From a virus: a stretch of 59,096 nucleotides of DNA. Under the pieces are notes generated by a model. The model had not been told where the DNA came from. It did no database searches and worked only from the letters and a program-made list of their open reading frames with translations. The DNA is taken from positions 1-59,096 of the IMG/VR virus record IMGVR_UViG_3300017782_000016. The stretch is one strand, 5' to 3'. This document shows positions 8,022-16,853 of the stretch, piece after piece (the first letter of the stretch is position 1; the number at the start of each line of letters is the position of its first letter). The translations under genes were made by a program, and so were the position numbers.

Positions 8022-9968
8022 ATGCCAAGAAAATATACAAAAAAATCAGATTATTGGAATAAATTCAACCAACCACAACAAGTTGTTTCAGAGGCTTCGG
8101 TAAACGTAGAGCCTGCTAGTTTAGGAGCAGCTTATCATGTTTCAGAAGCTTCATACGGTCGAGCTGGTGCAGCAAACGCAACAAGTCAAAGATCTAGCGC
8201 TAGAATCAATAGATCCGCAGTAACTCCCGCACTTAATAAATATAGTCAAATTCGAGGTGGATTGTTACCTTTTGAATTAACAACAGATGGTGTTAATGTT
8301 AGGGACGCTATAGAGCTTTGCCAAAAAGCTTATGCCAATGTTCCGATTTTTAGAAATACTATAGATATGATGTCCGAGTTTGCTAATACGGATATATATC
8401 TAGAGGGAGGTAACGAAAGTTCCAGAAACTTCTTTGATAAGTTATTTACGAGAATTAAATTATGGGATTTGAAAGACCAGTATTTCAGAGAGTATTATAG
8501 AAGTGGCAATATCTTTTTATACAGAATAGATGGTAAATTTAATTTAGAAGATTTTAAAAAGTTCTCTAGAAGTGTCACGGAAGAGCCTGGAGAGAACAAA
8601 TTTCCACTAAAGTATATTGTTTTAAATCCGTTTGAGATTGTAGCAAAACGAAGCACTGTGTTTAATACCTCTGACGGAGCTTATGCTAAAATACTTTCTG
8701 AGTTTGATTTAGAAAGATTAGCAAACCCTAAAAATGACTATGATCAAGCTATATATGATGCATTAGATCCAGAAGTCAAAAAGCAAATTAAAGATGGAGC
8801 ATATTTTAAGGATGGATTAAAAATTAATCTAAAGAACGACAGATTGGCATATTCCTTCTATAAAAAACAAGATTATGAGCCATTTGCTATACCTTTTGGA
8901 TTTCCAGTATTAGAAGATATTAATGCTAAAATGGAAATGAAGAAGATGGACCAAGCAATCATGAGAACCGTAGAAAATGTGATACTTATGATTACAATGG
9001 GTACTGAACCCGAAAAAGGTGGTATCAATCATCACAATGTCAAAGCAATGCAATCTCTGTTTGCAAATGAATCAGTAGGTCGTGTATTAGTATCTGATTA
9101 TACTACAAAAGCTGATTTCATTATTCCAGATATCAATAAGGTTGTTGGCCCAGGTAAATACGAAGTAATTAACAAAGATATCAAGGAAGGTCTTCAAAAC
9201 ATCATACTTAATGAAGATAAGTACAATGGTGCACAAATCAAAGCTAGAGTTTTCTTGGATAGATTAAAAGAAGCTAGAGAAGCTTTCATTAACGATTTTC
9301 TACAACCAGAAATAAGAAGGGTGGCAAAAGATTTAGGTTTTAGATCTTACCCAACAGTTAAATTTAAAGATATAGATTTAAGGGACGAAGTACAACTGAT
9401 GAGAGTGGCAACTAGACTTATGGAGCTAGGCATTCTTACAGCTGAACAAGGTATGGATATTATTCATACAGGTCGATTCCCAGAATCACAAGAATTAGAA
9501 CAAGCGCAAGATAAGTTTGTTGAACAGCGTAAGAAAGGGCATTACAACCCGATTGTTGGTGGTATACCGATGATAGAAGACGATGCAATTGACGCTCCTA
9601 AACAGAATGTACCTGGAGTTCCAGGACGACCTGTAACAAAACCACAAAACAGAATATCAAGAGAAGCAATACAAGCTACAGTGTATGAAATTGAAGCTTT
9701 GCACTCTTTAGCATCAGAAGAAATGTTAAAGAAAATTAACAAGAAAAAGCTTAATAAAAACCAAACTTCAATGATCAATAAATTGTGCGAATCTGTTGTG
9801 TGTAGCACTGCAAAAGAAAATTGGACAAATTTAGCTATTTCTTGTGTAAATGATTTTACTAACATTGAGAAACTAAGCATTTTAAACGAAGTTTATGATG
9901 TTTCAGATTCACACCAATTAGAAATTTATCCATCAGCAATTTTATACCATTCAAATGAACAAAAATAA
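8022..9968 (+). CDS. Portal protein
   Basis: A 648-aa protein directly downstream of the large terminase and upstream of core, protease and capsid genes, the usual portal location. The N-terminus (about 1-75) is Ala/Ser/Gln-rich and likely flexible. The body contains VRDAIELCQKAYANVPIFRN, FREYYRSGNIFLYRIDG and the helical FVEQRKKGHYNPIVGG, typical of long myovirus-like portals that form the dodecameric DNA gate. The C-terminal 90 residues carry a Lys-rich helix and an acidic end. It overlaps the core protein gene by 14 bp. Identity is inferred from length, position and style, not from a conserved catalytic motif. Confidence 0.8.
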   Translation: MPRKYTKKSDYWNKFNQPQQVVSEASVNVEPASLGAAYHVSEASYGRAGAANATSQRSSARINRSAVTPALNKYSQIRGGLLPFELTTDGVNVRDAIELCQKAYANVPIFRNTIDMMSEFANTDIYLEGGNESSRNFFDKLFTRIKLWDLKDQYFREYYRSGNIFLYRIDGKFNLEDFKKFSRSVTEEPGENKFPLKYIVLNPFEIVAKRSTVFNTSDGAYAKILSEFDLERLANPKNDYDQAIYDALDPEVKKQIKDGAYFKDGLKINLKNDRLAYSFYKKQDYEPFAIPFGFPVLEDINAKMEMKKMDQAIMRTVENVILMITMGTEPEKGGINHHNVKAMQSLFANESVGRVLVSDYTTKADFIIPDINKVVGPGKYEVINKDIKEGLQNIILNEDKYNGAQIKARVFLDRLKEAREAFINDFLQPEIRRVAKDLGFRSYPTVKFKDIDLRDEVQLMRVATRLMELGILTAEQGMDIIHTGRFPESQELEQAQDKFVEQRKKGHYNPIVGGIPMIEDDAIDAPKQNVPGVPGRPVTKPQNRISREAIQATVYEIEALHSLASEEMLKKINKKKLNKNQTSMINKLCESVVCSTAKENWTNLAISCVNDFTNIEKLSILNEVYDVSDSHQLEIYPSAILYHSNEQK

Positions 9969-10710
9969 AAACGAACTAATCGCAAATATTGACCGTAAAA
10001 ATGGCAATATAGAAATAGCTCTCGCCAACAAATATAGCGAAGCAGAAGCACCAGTGCGTGAAACTTTCCTAGCTGCGTGTGCTATGAAAGATACATACGC
10101 TGTAGACACATCCACAATGGATGACGAACAAACGGTCTCATCATGTGCATCAGCATACGACAATTCAGTTAGACCAATGATAGCAAAAATTCAAGCTAAT
10201 GTAGAAACTTTCTTAGCAAGCTTAGATAAACCACTTATGGCAATCGAAGATTATGCGAAAGCAATCGAAAATTACGCTATTGAAGATTATGCGCAAGAAA
10301 CATTTCTAGCTAATCAAGAAACCTTTTTGGCAAACCAAGAAACTTTCTTAGCAAACCAGGAAACATTTTTAGCTCGATTCCAACCGCTAATGGCTAAATT
10401 TACAAATTCATTTATGGCTGGACTAACTGATCGTCAGAAAAAGAATTTACCTCCAGCTTTACGCAAGGCAATTGTTAAGAAGATGGAATCAGAAGGAAAA
10501 ATCACCCCAGAAGAATCAAAAGCTATGGATCCTTTACTTGCTAATATGGAAACATTCTTAGCAAAAGAAAGAGCTAAAGCTCAAGAAACTTTTTTAGCAA
10601 ACGACCCTCTTTTAGCAGAAGATCAAGATATGTTATCTAAAGATGATGTTAAAAAAGATGTAGTTGCACCTCAAGACGATATCAAAGTTATAGAAAAACC
10701 TAAAAGTTAA
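9955..10710 (+). CDS. Prohead core protein with ETFLA repeats
   Basis: A 251-aa Ala/Glu/Lys-rich helical protein. It contains eight ETFLA copies: residues 36-40, 84-88, four in perfect tandem as QETFLAN/R at 114-141, then 199-203 and 211-215. Shorter relatives are PLMA (two), PLLA (two), PMIA, SFMA and ELIA. Each ends hydrophobic-Ala, like a protease site. The gene lies between portal and prohead protease, exactly where T4 has core genes 67 and 68, whose products are cleaved to peptides in the head. I infer an internal core protein processed by the adjacent protease. No homologue was recognised. The stop abuts the next ATG. Confidence 0.65.
   Translation: MNKNKNELIANIDRKNGNIEIALANKYSEAEAPVRETFLAACAMKDTYAVDTSTMDDEQTVSSCASAYDNSVRPMIAKIQANVETFLASLDKPLMAIEDYAKAIENYAIEDYAQETFLANQETFLANQETFLANQETFLARFQPLMAKFTNSFMAGLTDRQKKNLPPALRKAIVKKMESEGKITPEESKAMDPLLANMETFLAKERAKAQETFLANDPLLAEDQDMLSKDDVKKDVVAPQDDIKVIEKPKS
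10294..10377 (+). repeat. Four tandem 21-bp repeats coding QETFLAN
   Basis: Units start at 10294, 10315, 10336 and 10357. They differ mainly at third codon positions and in synonymous Leu codons, so the peptide is conserved more strictly than the DNA. Confidence 0.9.
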
Positions 10711-12272
10711 TGTCAAAATACAACTACACAGCTAGTTTTGATTTTGAAATTACTGCTGGTACTAAAATTGCTGACTTTAATTTATCGGAAGCTAACCTTC
10801 AAAATCTAGAATCTTTAATACCTAAACAAGTCGATCTGAAAAGAAATTCTGACTTGTTAGGTGTTGCGTTCAATGCTGCAGTGGTTAACGAGTTTAACAA
10901 AAATGGAGATGGAATGTGCACAAAAACCGCGATTGATTGTGTGCAACAATTTGTTCATAAGCCAACTAACATCGAACATAATAAAAAGAAAATAGTTGGT
11001 CATATAGTTAATGCTGGATTTAGTGATTATTCCGATAGCACTATTCTAGTTAACGTCGATGAGGATGAAAAGGATCCATTCAATATAGCTCTAGGAGCTG
11101 TGGTTTATAAAACCGTTGATAAGGACTTCTTTGATACGATAAGCAGAAGTGCTCAAAAAGCAAGTAATTTACATAAGGCTGTTTCTGCTAGTTGGGAAGT
11201 TGGGTTTAGTGATTATCAAATTGCTGTAGGAAGTAAAAACCTAAGAGATGCTGAAATCATTACTGATAAGGCGCAAATAGCCAAGATAAAACCTATGCTA
11301 AAAGGCTTTGGTGGCAAAGGAAGATTGGACGATGGAACACCAATTTTCCGTTTAATTTGTGGTACTGTATATCCACTTGGTATTGGTTATACGATGAAAC
11401 CAGCCGCTAATGTAAAAGGTGTAATTGCTGATGAAGAAGGGCTTGAAAATATCGTAAAAGAAAAAGAACAAAAAACAGAAGCAGAGAAAGTAATAGAAAT
11501 AAATACAAAACAAAGCGAACAACTAGAAAAAGTTGCAGCGAAAATTTCACAAAGTTTAAAAAATACTGTAAACAATAACAAAATTATGGACTTAGAAAAC
11601 CTATTAACAGAACTCAAGAGCGATCTTCAAGAGAAGAAATTTTCTCAAGAAGCTATTGCAGGCATGACATCAACATTTGCTGATGCCATTAAAACCAAAG
11701 ATGAAGAGTACAAAGCTTCTCTTGAGACTGCAGAAAATGAGAAGGCGGAAATCGCATCTGCGAATGAAGAACTCAAGAATTCTGTAGAATCAATTAAAGA
11801 GGAACTAGCTACTGCTCAAGAACGCATTGCTGAGTTTGAAAAAGCGCAAGCTGCTGTAGCGGCAGAAGCTACTTTCAATGCTCGCATGGAAGAAATTGAT
11901 TCTATCTACGATTTAGAAGAAAGTGATGCAACTTTCATTGCTGAAAAAATTAAAGGACTTGATTCATCAGAAGAGGCATATGCTTCTTTCAAATCAGAAC
12001 TTGAAGTATTTTGGTCATCTAAAAACAAAGAAGCTAAAGCTAAGATCGAGCAAGAAATTAAAGCTCGTGTCGAAGAAGAAGTTTCTGCTAGATTGAAAAA
12101 TGAGGATTACTATGCTGTAGAGGCTTCAGAAGATGTCAAAGTAGAAGATGCTTTAGACAGCGCAGAAGCAACAACAACAGAAATTCCAAACAATAACGAA
12201 GCTCAAGCTTCATCAACAACTTTAAAAGATAGATTCGCCGCTGCTTTCAGCCGTGAAAATATCACATCATAA
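10710..12272 (+). CDS. Prohead protease with C-terminal scaffold domain
   Basis: A 520-aa protein. Residues 1 to about 230 resemble the T4 gp21-type serine protease group: NEFNKNGDGMC at 60-70, a candidate catalytic His in NIEHNKKKIVGHI (H90), and candidate catalytic Ser in KAVSASWEVGFS (S159 or S161). Residues from about 250 on are acidic coiled coil (SDLQEKKFSQE..., EELATAQERIAEFEKAQ), a typical scaffolding domain. By family knowledge such proteases digest the core and trim capsid proteins during maturation. In T4 the protease and scaffold (gp21, gp22) are separate; here they are fused. Met293 (base 11586), at the start of the scaffold part, could be an internal start giving free scaffold, but no ribosome site precedes it. 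Confidence 0.78.
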   Translation: MSKYNYTASFDFEITAGTKIADFNLSEANLQNLESLIPKQVDLKRNSDLLGVAFNAAVVNEFNKNGDGMCTKTAIDCVQQFVHKPTNIEHNKKKIVGHIVNAGFSDYSDSTILVNVDEDEKDPFNIALGAVVYKTVDKDFFDTISRSAQKASNLHKAVSASWEVGFSDYQIAVGSKNLRDAEIITDKAQIAKIKPMLKGFGGKGRLDDGTPIFRLICGTVYPLGIGYTMKPAANVKGVIADEEGLENIVKEKEQKTEAEKVIEINTKQSEQLEKVAAKISQSLKNTVNNNKIMDLENLLTELKSDLQEKKFSQEAIAGMTSTFADAIKTKDEEYKASLETAENEKAEIASANEELKNSVESIKEELATAQERIAEFEKAQAAVAAEATFNARMEEIDSIYDLEESDATFIAEKIKGLDSSEEAYASFKSELEVFWSSKNKEAKAKIEQEIKARVEEEVSARLKNEDYYAVEASEDVKVEDALDSAEATTTEIPNNNEAQASSTTLKDRFAAAFSRENITS

Positions 12273-12291
12273 ATTTTAACACTTTAATATT

Positions 12292-12978
12292 ATGTCACTA
12301 AGATTATTACCATTCAGACAATATGACGAAAATGACGTCATAAATCTGTTTCGTTTAGGTGACGGTTTAGCAAATGCTCAAATCGACACTGTAGGAAACG
12401 GAGACAACGGGGTGTTTGTCAAAATCGCAACAGGAGATTTCAATCTCGAAACTGTCACATACGGAGCAGATTCTTACCTTGGTAAGACAGATTATCCTTT
12501 TGTCGCTGGCGACCAATATCCTTCAAATCCATTAAGTGTCATCCCTGCTACTAAGAATGATCGCCCATTAGGCCTCACTCTTCAACAAACAGCTAAAGCG
12601 GATGAAAATGGAGAAAAACTATTATATAACGTAACTAAAAAAGAAGAAGCTCAAGCCGTTCTTCCTGGTCAAACTGTTCCTGTTGCAACAAAGGGTATCT
12701 TTACTCTTAGCACAAACGCATTTGACAATCCAAACGGTTTAGAAGGATTCTATGCAGTTGGAACAGGTATTGCTATCGGCGCAACAGACGGTAAAGTAAG
12801 TGGTTCAGCCTTAACGGGTTCATCATTAACAAGCTACTCTAGTAAAAACTTCTCTGAGCACACAGTGTTCGGTACAGTTATTGGTACTGGAAGCCGCCAA
12901 GGTGCATCAAACAGCACAGCATCTACTATCGCAGATCAATTCTCTGGAAACTATATCGTTGTAAAAATCGATTGCTAA
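12292..12978 (+). CDS. Candidate capsid decoration protein
   Basis: A 228-aa protein beginning SLRLLPFRQYDENDVINLFRLG, then a Gly/Thr/Ser-rich beta body including LPGQTVPVATKGIFTLSTNAFDNP. It lies between the protease/scaffold gene and the major capsid gene, the usual place of head decoration or stabilising proteins, and its composition fits. No GTGTAA element or clear ribosome site precedes it. Virion presence is likely; the exact role is inferred. Confidence 0.6.
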   Translation: MSLRLLPFRQYDENDVINLFRLGDGLANAQIDTVGNGDNGVFVKIATGDFNLETVTYGADSYLGKTDYPFVAGDQYPSNPLSVIPATKNDRPLGLTLQQTAKADENGEKLLYNVTKKEEAQAVLPGQTVPVATKGIFTLSTNAFDNPNGLEGFYAVGTGIAIGATDGKVSGSALTGSSLTSYSSKNFSEHTVFGTVIGTGSRQGASNSTASTIADQFSGNYIVVKIDC

Positions 12979-12999
12979 TAGAAAGGAAATATTACAAAA

Positions 13000-14169
13000 A
13001 TGAAAATTACATTAAAAAATACTCCAGAACAAGTTGAGCTTATCAAAGCTATGGCTTCTCGCAACCGCAGTGTTGCTTACGAAGCTCAAACAGCTTTAGC
13101 TGAGTTCATCGGACCAGTGTTAGCAGAAGTCGTAAACCAAGCTCCAGCTTTGTCAAACCTTTTTACAACACTTCAGTACAATTCAGAGGACAATCCTTCA
13201 ATCCCATTAGATCTCTATTTTGATATCACAGATGAGGATTACGTACAGGTATTCTCTCAGTCACGTGCTGGTGGTCTTGCTACTTCAGAAGTTCTTCCAA
13301 CATCATCTGAGTTGAAAGTTGCTACATATTCACTTGATTCAGCTGTAAGCTTCGACAGACGCTACGCTGCTAAATCTCGCATGGATGTAGTTGCTAAAAC
13401 AATGACTCGTGTTGCACAAGAAATTCTTTTAAAACAAAATACAATTTCAGCAAATGTTATTATGCGTGCATTAGCATCTGCAGCAAAGAGCAATGGTCTT
13501 CAATTAGAAGAGTCACATGCTGACAAACGTTTTGTTCTTGCAGACTTAAATCGTATGTTAACTCGTGCAAAAAGAGTTAACACATCATTCGTTGGTGGTA
13601 CTCCAGACGCTCGTCAAGGAAAAGGTATTACAGATATTATCGTTTCCCCAGAGATCGTTGAAGAGTTAAGAGCTATTGCTTATAACCCAATTAGTACAAA
13701 AGAAGCTCCTATTAGTGCAGCTCTTAAAACTTCTAATAATGCTCCAGACTTCATCGCTCAACAAGCATACAGCGCAGCTGGTGCTCCTAGCTTCTATGGT
13801 ATCAACATCATAGAGTTAAGCGAAATGGGTGGTTCTGGACTTGGTGGTTCATCACGCCGCTTTAACGACATCTTCGTTAAAGAGTATGGTGCTCTTGATG
13901 GTACTAACAATATCGCTAAACCTCAAGGTGGAAGTGCTGATGCAGAATTCGCAGCTGCTGACGACTTAGTACTTGGTATTGACCGCACTCGTGAGTCATT
14001 ACTACGTCCTGTAGCAGTCGACGCTGAGAATGGCGCTGAGTTTAACCTTATCGCTGATGATCAATACAGCATCCGTCAAAACAAGATCGGTTACTTCGGT
14101 TCTCTCGAAGAAGGTCGTATTGTTGTTGACAATCGTGCTTTGATTGGTACAGCAGTTAAGGGTGCATAA
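13000..14169 (+). CDS. Major capsid protein
   Basis: A 389-aa protein downstream of protease, scaffold and decoration genes and followed by a strong terminator. It has a helical N-terminal arm (about 1-55, with TALAEFIGPVLAEVVNQAPALSN), a stretch with LPLDLYFDI-like beta strands (IPLDLYFDITDEDYVQVFSQS), a long helical spine, and a C-terminal LIADDQYSIRQNKIGYFGSLEEGRIVVDNRALIGTA part shortened here to its core QYSIRQNKIGYFGSLEEGR. That last motif is typical of HK97-fold capsid P/A-domain ends in T4-like marine phages. AGAAAGGA lies 15-22 bp before the ATG and is one of the few purine-rich ribosome-binding-like sites here. Codon use shifts to more C-ending codons, consistent with very high expression. 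Confidence 0.85.
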   Translation: MKITLKNTPEQVELIKAMASRNRSVAYEAQTALAEFIGPVLAEVVNQAPALSNLFTTLQYNSEDNPSIPLDLYFDITDEDYVQVFSQSRAGGLATSEVLPTSSELKVATYSLDSAVSFDRRYAAKSRMDVVAKTMTRVAQEILLKQNTISANVIMRALASAAKSNGLQLEESHADKRFVLADLNRMLTRAKRVNTSFVGGTPDARQGKGITDIIVSPEIVEELRAIAYNPISTKEAPISAALKTSNNAPDFIAQQAYSAAGAPSFYGINIIELSEMGGSGLGGSSRRFNDIFVKEYGALDGTNNIAKPQGGSADAEFAAADDLVLGIDRTRESLLRPVAVDAENGAEFNLIADDQYSIRQNKIGYFGSLEEGRIVVDNRALIGTAVKGA

Positions 14170-14191
14170 ACATTCTTAAAACCTTTAAATT

Positions 14192-14222
14192 GGGTCACTC
14201 TTCGGAGTGGCCCTTTTTTTTT
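14192..14222 (+). terminator. Rho-independent terminator after the capsid gene
   Basis: Stem GGGTCACTC / GAGTGGCCC closed by a TTCG tetraloop (one T-G wobble), followed by nine T (14214-14222). Placed 22 bp after the capsid stop, it would insulate the abundant head transcript. Confidence 0.95.
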
Positions 14223-14229
14223 AGAAAAA

Positions 14230-14248
14230 GTGTAAATTAATTTATAAT
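14230..14248 (+). promoter_or_regulatory. GTGTAA-N7-TATAAT promoter before the connector genes
   Basis: GTGTAA 14230-14235 and TATAAT 14243-14248, directly after the capsid terminator and 18 bp (from the hexamer) before the ATG at 14254. It restarts transcription for the following genes. Confidence 0.65.
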
Positions 14249-14253
14249 ATATT

Positions 14254-14874
14254 ATGGAAGAAGACAAATCCCTACACGAATTAAAAGAAGAAACGATCGA
14301 AGATATGGCTACAGCTATCGAAAATGATGAAGTAGCGATACCTTTAGAAGCTAATGGCAAAGAAGAAGAAGAAGAAGAAGAAGAGGAAAATACTCCAGAT
14401 TTAGGCGATTTAGAGTATGCTGATGGTAAGGTTAGAGATGAATTAGATCTAATAGAGGAAGAAGAAAAAATCTATGGAACAGATCTATTAAGTCCATTTA
14501 AAACCGCCGATATAAGAGTTCTAAAAAGAAAATTAGAAACAATGTCTATGGAGAAAATGCAAGATATAGCAGACAAAGTAGCTGCAAGACATTACTCATC
14601 ATCTGAAGATCAAAAGCAAGAAATAATAGATGCATTTAGAAATTGGTCGTCGACAAACGGGTCTTTTCAAACAGATGCCACAATAAAAGCTGAAAAAGGT
14701 GCAAGATCTGATGCATTTGAAGATGCTGAAAGTGTAAACAAATTAGAGGAAAAGCTAAAATCTAAAACACTGTCAGACCTTCAAGCTACAGCAGCGAGAC
14801 TAGGGTTCAATCCTGGCTTTGATAGAGAAAAGCTTATTACTGTAATTAAGCAAGAATATCGAAGACAATCATGA
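14254..14874 (+). CDS. Acidic head-associated protein with SAP-like ends
   Basis: A 206-aa protein. The first 75 residues are very acidic, with a run of nine Glu (37-45) coded by (GAA)7-GAG-GAA. Two segments, LKRKLETMSMEKMQDIADKV and LEEKLKSKTLSDLQATAARL, are related to each other and look like the helix-turn-helix SAP/Rho-N fold that binds nucleic acid or protein. It follows the capsid gene and overlaps the next by 4 bp. A head-completion or DNA-end-binding role is plausible; no specific family was recognised. Confidence 0.55.
   Translation: MEEDKSLHELKEETIEDMATAIENDEVAIPLEANGKEEEEEEEEENTPDLGDLEYADGKVRDELDLIEEEEKIYGTDLLSPFKTADIRVLKRKLETMSMEKMQDIADKVAARHYSSSEDQKQEIIDAFRNWSSTNGSFQTDATIKAEKGARSDAFEDAESVNKLEEKLKSKTLSDLQATAARLGFNPGFDREKLITVIKQEYRRQS
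14362..14382 (+). repeat. (GAA)7 trinucleotide run
   Basis: In-frame run coding the Glu tract of the acidic protein; length changes would add or remove Glu without shifting frame. Confidence 0.9.
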
Positions 14875-15332
14875 ACATAATTGACCTAGCGAACGAAGTA
14901 TATCACAACGAGTTTGATTCCACTGGAGTTTCACCCACAACTATATCTGGTTGGTTCGCTAATAACTTAGGCACGCTTAATACGTACATATACACAAGCT
15001 TCTCTGGAGCCGATGGTGCAATCTCTAATTTTGGCCTAGAAGAGGCTGATATCTATAAAGAGATGTACATGTATCACCACTACACAAAACAAGCTAGAAA
15101 CACGCTTAGAGGCATCGCTACGGACACAAATGGAAACATATTAAGTGTGCGTGACGGGGACAACAGCATTACCTTCGTAAATAAGAACGAAGTAACTAAA
15201 GTTTATAAAAGTTTAGCCAATGATTCTTACGACAAAATGTTAAGAATGATACAGAGCTATAATAGTTATAATGCCTCTCCGAGACAAGTTGGTGGCGTAG
15301 AAAGCTTAGTGAGCATAAGTGGCACTTATTAA
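14871..15332 (+). CDS. Candidate head-tail adaptor protein
   Basis: A 153-aa helical protein (NIIDLANEVYHNEF, ISGWFANNLGTLNTYIYT, EEADIYKEMYMYHHYTKQARNTL). The size, helical content and place after the capsid resemble head-tail adaptors (HK97 gp6 / SPP1 gp15 type). Its "WF..NLG.LN..I" opening recurs in such proteins of marine phages by my recollection. It overlaps the previous gene by 4 bp and is the last plus-strand gene before a bidirectional terminator. Confidence 0.55.
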   Translation: MNIIDLANEVYHNEFDSTGVSPTTISGWFANNLGTLNTYIYTSFSGADGAISNFGLEEADIYKEMYMYHHYTKQARNTLRGIATDTNGNILSVRDGDNSITFVNKNEVTKVYKSLANDSYDKMLRMIQSYNSYNASPRQVGGVESLVSISGTY

Positions 15333-15368
15333 TATTTAAAATACGAAACACTGATTATGTGAGTATAC

Positions 15369-15395
15369 AAAAAAACCCGCCTTTCGGCGGGTTTT
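15369..15395. terminator. Bidirectional terminator between converging genes
   Basis: Six-bp GC stem CCCGCC / GGCGGG with TTTC loop, flanked by an A run on the left and TTTT on the right, so it works for the plus-strand connector genes and the minus-strand tail-tube operon. Confidence 0.95.
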
Positions 15396-15415
15396 GTGTT
15401 TTGTAAATTTGATTA

Positions 15416-16810
15416 CTAGTTTGCTCTGACGAAGTTAGATCCGAACACTCTCTTTGTATCATCTGGATGACCATGTTGGCCAGAGAAGAAAATGTTATTG
15501 TTGGTATCATCTGGACCACCGATTGTAACAGAGAATGTCAAATCGACTGTTTTGTTAGGTCCGATACTTGAACTAACTGATTCTGATTCTATTTTAGCAT
15601 TCTTTAGTGTGTACTCAACTTGTTTAGCACCTGCTGTATTAGAGAATGAGAATGATAATTGATCAATGAAATCATCGTTTGCAATAATGTCGTGCAAAGC
15701 TTGTTGTTTAGCAGAATTAACAACAGCACTAACTGATAGTGTTGGAGTAATTGGGAAATCTGCCACACGAGCGAAAGCGAATGTTGAACCAAGTTTTTCA
15801 ATTGGTGTTCTAGATAAAGGAACACTTAATGAAATACTTTGAACGTGACCAGCGCTTGAATCACTTGCATCAACGTTAAAGAATGATTTTCCATTGGTTA
15901 GTGTCAATGTCATGTCACCTGGTTTTAAAGCTGTTGTAAGCGCAGTTTGACCTACACCAGTAGCTTCTGAAGGCCCTTCTAGAACGATTCCAGATTTCAT
16001 AACTGATAACTGATTTCCGTCAACAACGTTAACACCTACACCACTAACTGCACCAGATGCACCGATAAAGTTAGTATCTTCTGGATCAACAGCAAGCATT
16101 TTCACTTGTTCTTGTCTTTTTGTTTCTCCATCAGAACCTGTTAATAAACCTGCATCTCTAGGATGTCCACCGACACCAAAAGATAATACTTTAGGTCCAA
16201 AACTTGCTTGGTGATGATTTTTTTCTGCTGCTGCAGAGGCACCTTCGATGTCTCCACCGTGAGCTCCAAGTCCTGTCACACCAACAACTCCTGTTGTAGA
16301 ATTAGCATTAAGACCTTCAAGAGAAACTGTAACAGTTGGGAAATCTCCAACTGAAGCATCTACAGTATAATCTGATAGATAACAATTTCCTAGTCCAATA
16401 ACATTGTTGTCAAAATCTTGAGTAGTTCTTGCAACGTTAGCGTCAACACCTTCTGGTGTTGTTAACATATAAAGATTAATTCCACTAGTTGCCTGCTCTG
16501 ATGTTGCAGAAATCTGATTTGAAATAAATCCTGTAGCGAGAGAACCAGAGGTAAACGAAAATCCTAGAGCTGACTCATTGTAACCATCTCCAAGCAAATA
16601 ACTTAAATCAACTGACACAGTTGGTGTCTCTAGGATGGTTGAGTCAATTCTGGCAAGTTGACCAAACTGGTTCACGTCGGTTCTATTAACGTTAAAGGAG
16701 TAATTAGCAGATTGAACTCGTCTTAATTGCTGGTGTTCATCGATACCAGTGGAACGAACTGATTTACTCGCGTATAACGCATCTGATTGATAAATGATTC
16801 TATTAGCCAT
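15416..16810 (-). CDS. Major tail-tube protein candidate, duplicated domain
   Basis: A 464-aa protein with two family domains. VQSANYSFNVNRTDVNQFG starts at residue 32, with ETPTVSVDLSYLLGDGYNES and GNCYLSDYTVDASVGDFPTV following. VQSISLSVPLSRTPIEKLG is at 323, with FPITPTLSVSAVV following. Alternating beta strands and NCYLSDYTV-type hairpins fit a tail tube. A Gly/Ala-rich segment (about 175-320) separates the two. It is the last gene of a minus-strand neck/tail operon ending at the bidirectional terminator; a 43-bp gap upstream holds only a weak CTGTAA variant. Being next to neck genes makes this the best candidate for the main tube protein. Confidence 0.7.
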   Translation of the reverse strand: MANRIIYQSDALYASKSVRSTGIDEHQQLRRVQSANYSFNVNRTDVNQFGQLARIDSTILETPTVSVDLSYLLGDGYNESALGFSFTSGSLATGFISNQISATSEQATSGINLYMLTTPEGVDANVARTTQDFDNNVIGLGNCYLSDYTVDASVGDFPTVTVSLEGLNANSTTGVVGVTGLGAHGGDIEGASAAAEKNHHQASFGPKVLSFGVGGHPRDAGLLTGSDGETKRQEQVKMLAVDPEDTNFIGASGAVSGVGVNVVDGNQLSVMKSGIVLEGPSEATGVGQTALTTALKPGDMTLTLTNGKSFFNVDASDSSAGHVQSISLSVPLSRTPIEKLGSTFAFARVADFPITPTLSVSAVVNSAKQQALHDIIANDDFIDQLSFSFSNTAGAKQVEYTLKNAKIESESVSSSIGPNKTVDLTFSVTIGGPDDTNNNIFFSGQHGHPDDTKRVFGSNFVRAN

Positions 16811-16853
16811 AATATTTTAATATTCTTTACAGTTAAACTTTATAAATGTGAAA

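Noticed and set aside
9844-9849. GTGTAA inside the portal coding sequence
   Set aside because: In-frame coding for Cys-Val-Asn with no start codon at the usual distance; expected by chance in AT-rich DNA.
9542-9880. 112-aa minus-strand open frame in the portal gene
   Set aside because: Ser/Phe/Ile-rich antisense frame without promoter or ribosome site.
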